From contig CANMOZ010000002.1 of NCBI GenBank assembly GCA_947499545.1, forward strand, positions 124,001 through 188,000: a stretch of 64,000 bases of DNA, written 5' to 3'. Every line of letters starts with the position of its first letter. The stretch's first letter is position 1. The notes beneath the pieces are model-generated. The model searched no databases, had not been told where the DNA came from, and worked only from the letters and a program-made list of their open reading frames with translations. Shown here in pieces: positions 18,669 to 28,235 of the stretch. A program made the translations under genes and the position numbers. This stretch comes from an uncultured Saccharospirillaceae bacterium (lineage in GTDB: Bacteria; Pseudomonadota; Gammaproteobacteria; Pseudomonadales; Oceanobacteraceae).

Positions 18669-19148
18669 ATGAGTACACAAGCCGTTAAAGGGGCAGAGGA
18701 CGCGATTCTCCAGTGGGTCACCTTTCGACTGGATAACGAAACCTACGGCATCAACGTGATGCAAGTTCGCGAAGTGCTCCGTTATACCGAGATTGCCCCC
18801 GTTCCAGGTGCTCCTCCCTATGTTTTGGGGATCATCAACCTACGCGGCAACGTGGTGACGGTTATTGATACCCGTTTAAGATTTGGTTTGATGTCCACGG
18901 ATGTGACGGACCATACGCGCATCATTGTGATTGAGACAGAAAACCAGGTGGTGGGGATATTGGTGGATGCGGTGGCTGAAGTCGTTTACTTGCGTCAATC
19001 AGAAATTGAAAGCACACCCAATGTTGGCAACGAAGAAACGGCCAAGTTCATACAAGGGGTTTGCCATAAGAACGATGAGCTGTTGATCTTAATTGATCTT
19101 GAAAAGCTGATGACCGAAGAAGAGTGGGCTGAATTAGAAGATTTCTAA
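18669..19148 (+). CDS. cheW: Chemotaxis coupling protein CheW
   Basis: Adaptor linking chemoreceptors to CheA, 159 residues, one CheW domain. Typical features are the N-terminal strand FRLDNETYGINVMQVREVLR, the receptor/CheA contact segment PGAPPYVLGIINLRGNVVTVID, and VGILVDAVAEVV. A 178-bp gap separates it from parP, so it may also have its own promoter, but I find no convincing sigma-28 match there. The C-terminal EEWAELEDF is acidic, as in Pseudomonas CheW. Confidence 0.95.
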   Translation: MSTQAVKGAEDAILQWVTFRLDNETYGINVMQVREVLRYTEIAPVPGAPPYVLGIINLRGNVVTVIDTRLRFGLMSTDVTDHTRIIVIETENQVVGILVDAVAEVVYLRQSEIESTPNVGNEETAKFIQGVCHKNDELLILIDLEKLMTEEEWAELEDF

Positions 19149-19327
19149 ACGCGCGATGCGCTCACGTCCTAAGGGCCGTCTTTTAAGTCTCAAGTCGGCC
19201 TGCATCTTGCTCAATAAACGTTAAGCGATCCGTCTTCTAGAGCCAATACTTCTATGGGCTTTGACGGAGCTTGGTGTGCTTTCATTGAGCATGTCATTTC
19301 AAGCACCCAATGATCGAGAGGTGAGCC

Positions 19328-19726
19328 ATGGTGCCCACGCAAAACCTTTGGTTAATGGCATTGAGCGTCGTTGCGTTTTGTCTTGTCGTTTGGGTGATGA
19401 AATTGTCGAGGCAGTTAAAGCAGGTGCATCAACGAATGCAGCGTTTTACGCTTGATAATGGCGCTTTAGCCAGGGGCTCAGTGGGCGTTGGTAAACGCTT
19501 GCATGATACCTGCGATGAGCTGCAAGGTTTAAAACAAAAATGCAGAGTTTTAGAGAACCGTGAGCAACAACCCTCTTACGATCAGGCCTGCCATCTTGTT
19601 GAACTAGGCGCTACGGTGGAGGATCTCATGACTCATTGTGGTTTCCCAAGAAGCGAAGCGGAGTTGCTTGTCTCACTTAGTCGAAAAAAGCGTATCCACG
19701 CCACTGATATACGTTCTATTTCCTAA
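19328..19726 (+). CDS. DUF2802 family protein with N-terminal membrane anchor
   Basis: A 132-residue protein at the end of the chemotaxis cluster. One N-terminal membrane helix (about 6-22, LWLMALSVVAFCLVVWVM) is followed by a coiled-coil-like basic region. The C-terminal DUF2802 segment HLVELGATVEDLMTHCGFPRSEAELLVSLSR looks like a small helical bundle. A DUF2802 gene follows cheW in Pseudomonas and relatives, which supports the call. The role is unknown, possibly linked to array or flagellar pole organisation. GAGAGG precedes the ATG at good spacing. Confidence 0.75.
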   Translation: MVPTQNLWLMALSVVAFCLVVWVMKLSRQLKQVHQRMQRFTLDNGALARGSVGVGKRLHDTCDELQGLKQKCRVLENREQQPSYDQACHLVELGATVEDLMTHCGFPRSEAELLVSLSRKKRIHATDIRSIS

Positions 19727-19817
19727 CAGGCCCTGAGTTCCGACTGTTTTTTTCTAACTTCTTTTCGATATAGCCCTTTGACCTATACTTACCAGGACGT
19801 AGTATAGGAGTTTCCCG

Positions 19818-20099
19818 ATGCAGTACTCCGTAGTCTTGGCGCTGTCTCTGGCGCTTGTTGGTCTGCCTCCAGAATCCTCAACCTCATCTTCCAATACGCC
19901 CAAGCTAACGGTCAGTTCGCCTAGTGTGTCCGTTCAACCATTGGCGGGCAGCTACATTCGCAGTGCACTTTTTGCAGAAGAGGTGATGCACTTCGACGAT
20001 TTGTATTTAATCCATGTAAAAGATGGGGAAATGCCAATCGTTATTTTCTGCAATCGAAGTTATTGTTATCGACCTGAAGACGCAATTCGTTACGTTTAA
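19818..20099 (+). CDS. Small exported hypothetical protein
   Basis: A 93-residue product that I do not recognise. The N-terminus (MQYSVVLALSLALVGLPP) looks like a signal peptide, followed by a Ser/Thr-rich stretch and a C-terminal portion with two close cysteines (IFCNRSYCYRP) that could form a disulfide. A ribosome binding site (AGGAG, 19805-19809) precedes the ATG. A TATACT or TAGTAT element lies just upstream. It is 92 bp after the DUF2802 gene in the same direction and may be a separate unit. Confidence 0.55.
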   Translation: MQYSVVLALSLALVGLPPESSTSSSNTPKLTVSSPSVSVQPLAGSYIRSALFAEEVMHFDDLYLIHVKDGEMPIVIFCNRSYCYRPEDAIRYV

Positions 20100-20194
20100 T
20101 ATATAGTGTCTTTTTATGGGTTAAAAACCTTATGAGTGTCTAATAAAAGAGTTGTATTTTTACCGTTCGTCGGCGGTGAAGGCATTTTTCTGGG

Positions 20195-20209
20195 AGCACT
20201 AATAGTGCT
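20195..20209 (+). terminator. Short hairpin, possible terminator
   Basis: AGCACT (20195-20200) and AGTGCT (20204-20209) form a perfect 6-bp stem with a 3-base loop, followed by TTTGCAGTTTTT. It lies in the 260-bp gap between the small exported protein gene and the next gene. It could terminate the former or be a binding site. Confidence 0.4.
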
Positions 20210-20359
20210 TTTGCAGTTTTTACGCGTTTTTTATGACAATTTATTGCATTCAAGCCTCTGTCATTTCATGGTCACTTCGTTATGATGGGCTTTGATCTGT
20301 TTCTATGAAGGGCGCAGTGTGGAGACAGCCGTCAATGCATGACACAACAAGGATACGTT

Positions 20360-21247
20360 ATGAATGCAAAAGCCTCTCTGGTAACCCTTTTCAGCGCTTG
20401 TGCAATAGCCCCTCTTTGTCAGGCCGATCTTCAATCCATCAATGATCAGCAACTCAGTCAGCTAACCGGACAAGCGGGTGTAAGCATTGATATGAGTGTT
20501 GAAGGCAGTATTGATAAAATCTTGTATGTTGACACCGATGACGCTGGACGACTGGGCTTAAAAGACATTCGTATTTCTGGTGCAAATGGCGAGGCTGTGA
20601 GCATTGAAGGAATGACGATTGATGTGCACGGAGAGGATGGTGTCAGAATCGATTACGGTAAAGTAGGTACCTATAACGCTGAGACGAAAGAATACAATGC
20701 CCTTAATATTAAAATAGGCGATGTCACCATCAACAATACCACCATTGGTACCCTTAAAGTAGAAAACTATACCAACTTTATTACCAACTATTCTGTTGCG
20801 ATGATGAACCTGTTTTTTGATACAGAGCTCACGTTGAATACGGATGAAGGCGCAGCCGGTAAATACATCCATGGCGGATTAATCATCCAAGGAAGACCCA
20901 TGAATGCAGAATCAGGCGTAAGCGATGGCGGTATTATCATTGATGCCAAATCCGGTGGTTTTATTGAGCGTGTCGCTTGGATTGATAACGGCAATGAAAT
21001 GGGTATTTCTTCTGTCGGTATCTTTGATACAGACGGCAATGAAATTATTGCTATGAATCATCACTTGGAACTGGATTTGGTTGATCATGGCGATAAAGGA
21101 ACGGCTCTTCAAATTTCAGGTGTGAAGATGGATGGCCATATTGCTATCGGCACCATGTATTTAGGTGATCCCATGAATTCATTAGGCAGTTTAATGATTT
21201 CTGGGATTAATATGGAAGAAACAACACTCAAGGTTTACGCGCATTAA
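20360..21247 (+). CDS. Exported protein with N-terminal Gln-Leu-Thr-Gly-Gln-Ala-Gly motif, FilA/DUF6160-like
   Basis: A 295-residue secreted or surface protein. The signal peptide (about 1-22, ending CQA) is followed by SINDQQLSQLTGQAGVSID. That motif recurs at the mature N-terminus of a family of proteobacterial exported proteins, some encoded with surface filament (fil) genes; my family assignment is tentative. The rest is rich in Gly, Asp and beta-prone segments (for example IEGMTIDVHGEDGVRIDYG), suggesting a repetitive beta structure. I choose ATG 20360 over ATG 20339 because AAGGA lies 7 bases upstream and the signal peptide then starts correctly. It is monocistronic by context. Confidence 0.55.
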   Translation: MNAKASLVTLFSACAIAPLCQADLQSINDQQLSQLTGQAGVSIDMSVEGSIDKILYVDTDDAGRLGLKDIRISGANGEAVSIEGMTIDVHGEDGVRIDYGKVGTYNAETKEYNALNIKIGDVTINNTTIGTLKVENYTNFITNYSVAMMNLFFDTELTLNTDEGAAGKYIHGGLIIQGRPMNAESGVSDGGIIIDAKSGGFIERVAWIDNGNEMGISSVGIFDTDGNEIIAMNHHLELDLVDHGDKGTALQISGVKMDGHIAIGTMYLGDPMNSLGSLMISGINMEETTLKVYAH

Positions 21248-21325
21248 ATTGTCAATTGGTTGGGAAACGGGCCATGTACATTCTGCTGTTACATGGCCAT
21301 TCTTTAAATGTTAAATGAAAGACCA

Positions 21326-21781
21326 TTACCTTAGCTTTTTGCAGATGTCCACTATGACCCATGCAGGTCCGATTAATAAAAATTGCACGTCTTGAAAGAA
21401 CGAAGGTTTTTTCCCTTCAATTTTGTGCCCCACAAATTGCATAATCCACAAGACGGCAAATGCGACCAATAACCCAATACAATACGACGTTAAACCCACC
21501 CATTCATTCAGCCAAATATGACTGCCTAAACAGAGTAGGCTGAAGCCAAGCATGCTAATGGCAAGAGCCGGTAGCAATATCCAGTAATAAAAGGTTACGG
21601 CAAATAACACGGCCAAAGGAATCCCCCAGGTTGGTAACGCTAATGTCTCTGATAGCACAGATAATAACCCGACACATACCCAAAATATCAAAGGAACACA
21701 AAACCAGTGAATGCTTTTATTGGTTGGGTTCTGATGGCTTGCTCCATACTCCAGCAGCCATTGACTTAAAGATTTATTCAC
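21326..21781 (-). CDS. Mpo1/DUF962 family membrane protein
   Basis: A 151-residue inner-membrane protein of the DUF962 family (YGL010w/Mpo1-like). The N-terminal hallmark is SLSQWLLEYGASHQNPTNKSIHWFCVPLIFW, with conserved His residues, followed by about four hydrophobic segments. Yeast Mpo1 is an iron-dependent dioxygenase of 2-hydroxy fatty acids using the conserved histidines. Bacterial roles are not established. It is convergent with the upstream exported-protein gene and has no operon partner. Confidence 0.8.
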   Translation of the reverse strand: MNKSLSQWLLEYGASHQNPTNKSIHWFCVPLIFWVCVGLLSVLSETLALPTWGIPLAVLFAVTFYYWILLPALAISMLGFSLLCLGSHIWLNEWVGLTSYCIGLLVAFAVLWIMQFVGHKIEGKKPSFFQDVQFLLIGPAWVIVDICKKLR

Positions 21782-22038
21782 GCTTGATCCTATTGTTGAT
21801 TACGGATGCTTACCGATCGAAACACCTTTGAACACAGACAACAGATGAATACCAAAGGTTACCAGACGAGGTGCTGACGACATCAGCTATGCAACAAAAA
21901 GCCCAACATGAAGGGTATGAAACTGTGTTTAATTGGGTGTTACAAAAGCGGCAGTTTCATGCAGGAATCCCGCATAAGGCCCAGTAGACACAGACTTAAT
22001 TGAGCTAGTCTGAAAGGAGGTGACCAGAGGGCGATGCA

Positions 22039-24843
22039 GTGACTAACAATCTCATGGCAGCAGGTAAAAAGCTCTACACAGGCTTCATACCCTATCGAGC
22101 AAAAGTGCTCGCTTTGTTCATTACATCGTTGTTTCTGTTAGCCGGGTACTTTTTTTTACAATACAAAGTCAGTGATCTTGCTGACAGTAAGCAGCGAGAG
22201 GTTATTAATCAAATTGATTTGGCCGTCGTCAATGCTGTATCTGAAGCCAGAGCCGTCGCCGATACAACCGCAATGATTTTGAATACGTTTAGCAACACTG
22301 AACCCAAAAAAATCGAGAGTCCTATTTCTGAAGTGTTACGGCAGCGCCTAAGCGAGTCACCTGAAATTATGCAAGCGCGTTGGATGGATGCTTCTGGTTT
22401 AGAACGTGTGAAAGTGGTTAACACTTCTTTAAGACCCGTCATCATCGCCAAAGAAGATTTAATCAATAAATCGAGTAGAGATTATCATCAACAATCTGTC
22501 TTATTAAAACCGGATCAGTATTACTTGTCTCCATTAGAGGCTAATAAAGAATTCGGTAAAGTTGTGCATCCTGTTCAGTATACGATGAGGCTTTCAAAAG
22601 GCCTTTTTAAAGATGAAAAGATCAGCTCTTATTTGATTTTGAATATCGCCTTTAATAATGTGATGGGAGCAATCTATGAGCGGATTTCGGATAATGTAAA
22701 ATTGTATGTGCGCACCGATGAGAATGGCTGGATATACACCCCATCGGTTGGTTACATGAAGCAGCGAGGGGGAGCCGGCCTTGGCCAATCAGCCGAAGAT
22801 TCAGATTTCATGCAGCAAGCTGAGCTTAGCAGTAAAATGCAAACATGGCTGGCTTCTAGTATGCCAAGCCCTACGTTTGAACAAGATGCATACGTTGCAG
22901 ATCACTCCGTGTTTAATGGAAGTTTTTTCAGTAAAAGTTTTAGCACCAACCTTTTAGCCAAAACCAACGCGAAGTTTTACATCGTGCTGGATAGCCACTT
23001 GTTACTGAAAGAGACACTGCAAGCAGAAGACACCCACAAAATATTGACTGTTTTTGTTTTTGGCTGGGTGATGAGCATGCTGCCTATCATTGCGCTTCAG
23101 CGGTATGATCATTTAAGAGATAAATTGATTGTTGACAATGCTTCAGATGAATCGATGTCATTTAGATTGCAAGAGCCTTGGATGAAAATGCTGTTCGACT
23201 CCCTTCAAAACGGGGTAATTTTAGCGGATCAAAATGGGGTGATTTTGACCGTCAACCAAAGAGCTAGAGAGTTGGTTGATATACCAAAAGATCAACATCC
23301 TAGGACGATGAGGGATGACGATAGCTTGAAAATGTTATGGTTTCGCTTGTTAAGCTCGGAAGGTGAGAAAACCTCGATCGAACTGCGCGGAAAAATTCTC
23401 TTAGTGAGTTATCAAGAAATTACAACAAAAGAGCACTCTTACTATATGGTGAATGTGCTGGATAACTCTTTGCAAAAATATTTTGAGGATATTCTACAAG
23501 AGCAAATATTAAGAGATCAATCGACCTTACTGCCCAATAAAGTTGCGTTAGAGCAAGACATTAAAGCCGATTTGGATGCTGAGCGTAAATTTGCACTGAG
23601 CTTAGTTAATATTCAAGGGATTAACTTGGTTGCAGATTCTTTAGGGCATCACAAAGCGGATAGCGGGCTCTTAAACATAACCAATACGATTCAAGAAGCC
23701 CTGGATGAAAGCACGGTTTTGTATCGTATGGGAGGCTCTGAAATTGCGCTGAAGATCATGGAAACTGATCGTAAAAAAATCAAGGATGTTTTAGAGCACA
23801 TTTCAGAAATTTGCTCCAAACCCCTTAGCATTGACGGGCAAGACTTTTTCATGACGCTCCAAACTGGAGTGAGTGTGTGCCCTGATGATTCCGAAAGTAG
23901 GGCAGGGTTGATTCGGCAGGCATACTTGGCATTACAGAGCAGTCGAACCAAACGCGGTCAACACATTAGTTTCTTCGATCAATCCATGGAGAAGAAAACC
24001 AAACGTCAAATTAAGTTGGAAGCAGAAGTCAGACGAGGCCTGTCTTCAGAAGAGTTTTTGGTGTACTTACAACCAAAAATCTTTATGCGTAACGATAATA
24101 AGATAGCCAGTTTTGAAGCATTAAGTCGGTGGCGTCATCCGCAACGAGGCATTTTACTGCCAGCCGATTTTATAGACCAAGTTGAGACGGGGCCTATGGC
24201 CGTTCGTTTTGGCTACTTGGCGTTTAAAAATACCGTTATGGCATCCAAGCAGCTCAATGAACGGTTGAAAACGGAATACCGGTTGGCCGTCAATTTCAGC
24301 ACGCATCAACTCTTTGATGCCGAGCTACTGCATAAGCTAGTCAAAATCTTGGAAGAGCTTGAGTGCCCCTCGAAATGGATTGGTATAGAAGTGACGGAAA
24401 CCTCTATGATGCACGATACCGATGCTGCTGTGAGAGTGTTGGCCAGTTTAGTGGATATGGGTTTTGAAGTGGCCATTGATGATTTTGGTACCGGGTATTC
24501 ATCGTTGAGTTATTTGAAAAAACTGCCAGTGCAAACCATTAAAGTGGATCGAGCCTTTATCCGCAACATTGCACGAGATAAAGATGATCGCAGCATTGTG
24601 GAAGCCAGTGTTTCCATGGCGCATGCCATTGGAATGAATGTGGTTGCTGAAGGCGTAGAGGATCAAGTGACGCATCGCATGTTGGTTGATTTAGGGGTTG
24701 ATGAAGGTCAAGGGTACTTATACGCACACCCGTCTTCAGTGGACGACACGATTCATTGGGCGCAACGCATTAGCGATCAAGGGTTGGATGTGTACCAAGA
24801 GAATCATCAAGATAAAGTGGTGGGTTTTAATAAGAAATCTTAG
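22039..24843 (+). CDS. Membrane c-di-GMP phosphodiesterase with degenerate GGDEF and intact EAL domain
   Basis: A 934-residue sensor. Membrane helix 1 is at about 21-41, followed by a large periplasmic sensory domain of double-Cache type (about 45-330). Membrane helix 2 is at about 335-355, then a PAS-like segment (FDSLQNGVILADQNGVIL). The GGDEF domain has GGSEI at 565-569 in place of GG(D/E)EF and so is probably not a cyclase. The EAL domain is intact: EAL at 693-695, EVTET, DDFGTG and AEGVED. The net activity should be c-di-GMP hydrolysis. The start is GTG 22039; a strong AAAGGAGGTGA lies about 15 bases upstream, and a two-codon ATG-CAG-TGA overlaps the GTG. Confidence 0.9.
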   Translation: MTNNLMAAGKKLYTGFIPYRAKVLALFITSLFLLAGYFFLQYKVSDLADSKQREVINQIDLAVVNAVSEARAVADTTAMILNTFSNTEPKKIESPISEVLRQRLSESPEIMQARWMDASGLERVKVVNTSLRPVIIAKEDLINKSSRDYHQQSVLLKPDQYYLSPLEANKEFGKVVHPVQYTMRLSKGLFKDEKISSYLILNIAFNNVMGAIYERISDNVKLYVRTDENGWIYTPSVGYMKQRGGAGLGQSAEDSDFMQQAELSSKMQTWLASSMPSPTFEQDAYVADHSVFNGSFFSKSFSTNLLAKTNAKFYIVLDSHLLLKETLQAEDTHKILTVFVFGWVMSMLPIIALQRYDHLRDKLIVDNASDESMSFRLQEPWMKMLFDSLQNGVILADQNGVILTVNQRARELVDIPKDQHPRTMRDDDSLKMLWFRLLSSEGEKTSIELRGKILLVSYQEITTKEHSYYMVNVLDNSLQKYFEDILQEQILRDQSTLLPNKVALEQDIKADLDAERKFALSLVNIQGINLVADSLGHHKADSGLLNITNTIQEALDESTVLYRMGGSEIALKIMETDRKKIKDVLEHISEICSKPLSIDGQDFFMTLQTGVSVCPDDSESRAGLIRQAYLALQSSRTKRGQHISFFDQSMEKKTKRQIKLEAEVRRGLSSEEFLVYLQPKIFMRNDNKIASFEALSRWRHPQRGILLPADFIDQVETGPMAVRFGYLAFKNTVMASKQLNERLKTEYRLAVNFSTHQLFDAELLHKLVKILEELECPSKWIGIEVTETSMMHDTDAAVRVLASLVDMGFEVAIDDFGTGYSSLSYLKKLPVQTIKVDRAFIRNIARDKDDRSIVEASVSMAHAIGMNVVAEGVEDQVTHRMLVDLGVDEGQGYLYAHPSSVDDTIHWAQRISDQGLDVYQENHQDKVVGFNKKS

Positions 24844-24893
24844 TGCTGTGTGCTGGATTGAGAGGGTTCATAGTCTCAGATATACAGAGATCA

Positions 24894-24919
24894 GAAGAGG
24901 CCAATTGTGTGGCCTCTTC
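24894..24919. terminator. Bidirectional-type hairpin between convergent genes
   Basis: GAAGAGGCC (24894-24902) pairs perfectly with GGCCTCTTC (24911-24919) across an 8-base loop. It lies between the ends of the EAL-protein gene and the PhoD-type phosphatase gene. There is no T-run on either strand, so termination efficiency is uncertain. Confidence 0.6.
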
Positions 24920-24932
24920 GTCGTCAGCGTGA

Positions 24933-27900
24933 TTAAGCTTTATTCACGAGTGTATTTCCTTTAGCCGTTTTCTGAATCTCAAAATGCTTAACGTTAGTAA
25001 CAGATTTCAGAGATTCAATTTTATCATCTCCATACAATGACTCGGCTGCTGTTCCATCAAGATAACCATCAGCTTGAGCTGCTACCAAACGGTATTCCAC
25101 TTTGATCGCGTCTTTACCTGCTTCCATCACGACTAAACCATGCTGGTTGGTTTCTGCTAGCTGGATGTCTGACTGACGAAGTCTGTCAGTATCCTTGGCG
25201 ACTTTAGGTGCAGCTTGTAGGATGCCGTTGTAAAGCCGGTTAAAGTTATTTATCTTTTTCTCAAGATCTTCGTCGCTGATGTTCGGCTTAGCACTTTTTA
25301 AGACACCTGCTAGGCCCTTATCGAGCATCCCTGCAAGCGGCAATGAAGAAATTGACGGCGCTGTGAGCTCGACCAGTGTTTTGTTGGATTGCGTGCTGTT
25401 AAAGGTAGAAGCATAAGCCGAGTGAATGTCACCGGCAATGGCAATCACATCCTTGTCTGCAAGCAATTCCTGTAGTGCTTGTTTGGCTGCGGGGAAGCCG
25501 TCCCACTGGTCGACATTGACGTAAAAACGTTGGTGGTAAAGAGCAGGAAGCTCTTGGACGACTTTTTTCATCCCGGCAGCCAATGCTGCATAAGCAGGAG
25601 GAATATTATCGCCAAATAATTGCTTTAACCTGTCAGCGTAATTGGTTTTGAAATCAGCAACCAACGGCGTTGTCGAAATGGAAGAACCTAAAATTTTCCA
25701 CTTGGCGGGTGATTGAGTGAACTTTTCAAAAGCGGGATATTGATACGGATTTTCTTTGTGATTTAGCATGCCTTTAAGAGCTGCTTTTGCTGATTTCTTG
25801 GGGTCCATCATTCCCAAGACACTAATAAGAGTCCCTTGATCTAAACCAGCTAATTCTGCTAGCTCTGAATTATTGGCATCCAAACCAGATTTGAGCTGCT
25901 CTATTAGCGCAAGCAAATCAAAAGAATCTTTGATCACCAAATAACGCGAGCCGATTTCGTTCGCCTGGTTGATATGCCCTAAAGCCGCAAAAGGAATGCC
26001 GGGGGTAAACTTCTCAACAAAATCCGTTTTGAGTAATCTATCAAAGACAACACTCATTATTTGATTGGATAATAGTGCTGTGTTGGTTGTTCCATTGATA
26101 GAGCCGCCTGCTTGTGCTATGTAGGCCTTATTAAAACCGTCCAAAAAGCTTAAAATAACACCGATGCTTTGTGGTTTTTGTAGCTCTTTTTTAATCTGAG
26201 TTTTGATTGCATTGCTGGTATCAAATGGATGACCAAGATTTACACTGCTGCCGTTGGCAGAAACCGCAGCTAGGGCTGCAATTAAAACATCCGTTGGGTC
26301 TATACCATCATTTACGAAGCTTTCAATTGGGTATATTCCATCCTTTCCAAACTGAGATAATTCGACAGGGATGATACTTGAAAGAATTTTTTTGTCATTT
26401 TCATTTTTAATGTAATCCATGAATTGCACTTCAGCGTGCAGCATGAATTTTTCAAAGGGAGCTTTAAAGGGTGAAGGTGTATCTTCTGTGCGAGTTAATT
26501 CACCGCTGACAGCCTTTTTAACTAATTGGATAACTTTTGTTTGGTCCAGTTTGCCTTCAGCTAGTTGTTTCTGCAATGGCTCAGTTACGGATACCATTAC
26601 ATTGTCTATAAACTGAGTCAGAAACAATCCCACAGCTTTTTTAAAATACGCGACTCTTTTTTCATCACTGACGGCTGAAGTGACAAGTTCTTTAGGGTTT
26701 AACCCTATGGCTTCGTAGTCGCTCTCTTTAATTTCGGTAACAACGACATCTTTTACCGATATTTTTGCTGCTACGGCTTGCTTAATCGCAAGTGCTAACG
26801 CTTTGAGTGCATCAGGTGAGTTCAGGGTAGGCAGTAGCTTGTCAACAACGCCCAATGAGGTTTGTAGAGCTGTCACTAGGTTTCTGACGAGAACATAGTC
26901 ACGGGATAAGCTTAAGAGCCCAAATAAAGAGGTACGGACGCTATCTTTTAAGGCTGCTGCTGAAGTGGCAGATACACCTGTTTTAATGAGAGCTTCAAAT
27001 AATGAGGGCGGCAAGAGACCCTGTAGTATTTTTTTTGTCTTATCGTGATTATCGGCACTAGGGTTTAACGCGCTTGGTGCTAATTTCTCAATAATGGTAA
27101 CGATGCTTTCTAAATCAGCACTTTGAACGCCTGCTCTAGAAGCAAGTGCGCCTTCGGGAATTAAGTGGTCTTGCCTGAAACTGCGAGTGTCTGACATAAA
27201 GAGACTGAGTCGAGTTCCGAAATCAAACTGGCGGTATACCTTGGTATGCGGGAACAAGTCTTTACTTGGGTCGATTGAGCGGTGTTGAGTGGCATTATTG
27301 CCAAGGGTGATTTCTGTATAAGGGGCGCAGTCAATTGGCATGTATTCGAAATAAGCGCGTTCTGAATTATGTTTGCGCGCTTTCGATTTGTCTGCAGAAT
27401 CGTCCAATCCATTAAAGTAGGTCGCGTGCTCAGCGTAACTGTCGTCTGAGAATTCATGGTCATCCCAAATCGCGATCATCGGCATTTTTTCATGCACTTT
27501 CTGAAGAATAGGATCGCTCCGATACGCTTTGTACAATTGACGATAATTGCTTAATGACTGCGCTGCGTAGTAAACACTTCCATCTTTTGTGTGTAGCTGA
27601 ATGGCTCCGGCTTGATCTTCAAAATCAATTGAACGATCACCTTGAACGACACTTTGGAAGCCAGGGTCACCTGTGGTTTCATAAATGTAATCGCCAAGAT
27701 GAACCAAAAAGTCGAAAGGTTTTTTGTCATTTAAAATATTGACATAGGCATTGTAATAACGCCCATTAAAATCTTGGCAGCTGGCAAATGCAAAACGTAC
27801 GTCTTGGTCGGCATCTTTGGTTGGAGCTGTTTTGGTTAGCCCTGTATTTGAGTATCGACGCTTTTCGTCTGTAGTGTCTAGGTACTCAAAGAAGTACTCA

Positions 27901-28235
27901 TACTGAGTGTTAGGCTTTAGATCAACAATTTTTATTTTGATGATGCCATCTAGCTTTGCATTGGTTGTGATGATAGGCGTTACTTTGCTGTCTTTGTTAT
28001 TGCCTTTAACCCAAAAATGCAATTTTGCCCGTCTGGTATCTTGATTGTCATCAATTCTGGTCCAAAAAATTAAAGACTCTGGCGTTGGGTCACCAGTCAT
28101 CACTGATTGGGGAAAGTGGCCTCCATTTTTTTTTTCAGATGAGCGGGAATTACCACACCCAACTAAGCTCGAAGCTGCCAAGGCACTGGCGCTGACGACG
28201 AAGGTGTTTAATAGCTGTCTGCGAGTAAAGCTCAT
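24933..28235 (-). CDS. PhoD-type alkaline phosphatase/phosphodiesterase with very large insertion
   Basis: Secreted metallophosphatase of the PhoD family. A twin-arginine signal (FTRRQLLN) runs into a possible lipobox (LVGC), then the PhoD N-terminal fibronectin-like part (QSVMTGDPTPESLIFWTRI). Metal-site motifs are FAFASCQDF, LVHLGDYIYE, IWDDHEFSDD and SDTRSFR before about residue 355, and AIAGDIHSAYAS near residue 935. Between them lies an extra block of about 500 residues (roughly 370-870), predicted helical, that ordinary PhoD proteins (about 500-600 residues) lack. I choose ATG 28235 (1100 residues) because AGGAG is 10 bases upstream; the TTG at 28244 is too close to it. Confidence 0.85.
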   Translation of the reverse strand: MSFTRRQLLNTFVVSASALAASSLVGCGNSRSSEKKNGGHFPQSVMTGDPTPESLIFWTRIDDNQDTRRAKLHFWVKGNNKDSKVTPIITTNAKLDGIIKIKIVDLKPNTQYEYFFEYLDTTDEKRRYSNTGLTKTAPTKDADQDVRFAFASCQDFNGRYYNAYVNILNDKKPFDFLVHLGDYIYETTGDPGFQSVVQGDRSIDFEDQAGAIQLHTKDGSVYYAAQSLSNYRQLYKAYRSDPILQKVHEKMPMIAIWDDHEFSDDSYAEHATYFNGLDDSADKSKARKHNSERAYFEYMPIDCAPYTEITLGNNATQHRSIDPSKDLFPHTKVYRQFDFGTRLSLFMSDTRSFRQDHLIPEGALASRAGVQSADLESIVTIIEKLAPSALNPSADNHDKTKKILQGLLPPSLFEALIKTGVSATSAAALKDSVRTSLFGLLSLSRDYVLVRNLVTALQTSLGVVDKLLPTLNSPDALKALALAIKQAVAAKISVKDVVVTEIKESDYEAIGLNPKELVTSAVSDEKRVAYFKKAVGLFLTQFIDNVMVSVTEPLQKQLAEGKLDQTKVIQLVKKAVSGELTRTEDTPSPFKAPFEKFMLHAEVQFMDYIKNENDKKILSSIIPVELSQFGKDGIYPIESFVNDGIDPTDVLIAALAAVSANGSSVNLGHPFDTSNAIKTQIKKELQKPQSIGVILSFLDGFNKAYIAQAGGSINGTTNTALLSNQIMSVVFDRLLKTDFVEKFTPGIPFAALGHINQANEIGSRYLVIKDSFDLLALIEQLKSGLDANNSELAELAGLDQGTLISVLGMMDPKKSAKAALKGMLNHKENPYQYPAFEKFTQSPAKWKILGSSISTTPLVADFKTNYADRLKQLFGDNIPPAYAALAAGMKKVVQELPALYHQRFYVNVDQWDGFPAAKQALQELLADKDVIAIAGDIHSAYASTFNSTQSNKTLVELTAPSISSLPLAGMLDKGLAGVLKSAKPNISDEDLEKKINNFNRLYNGILQAAPKVAKDTDRLRQSDIQLAETNQHGLVVMEAGKDAIKVEYRLVAAQADGYLDGTAAESLYGDDKIESLKSVTNVKHFEIQKTAKGNTLVNKA

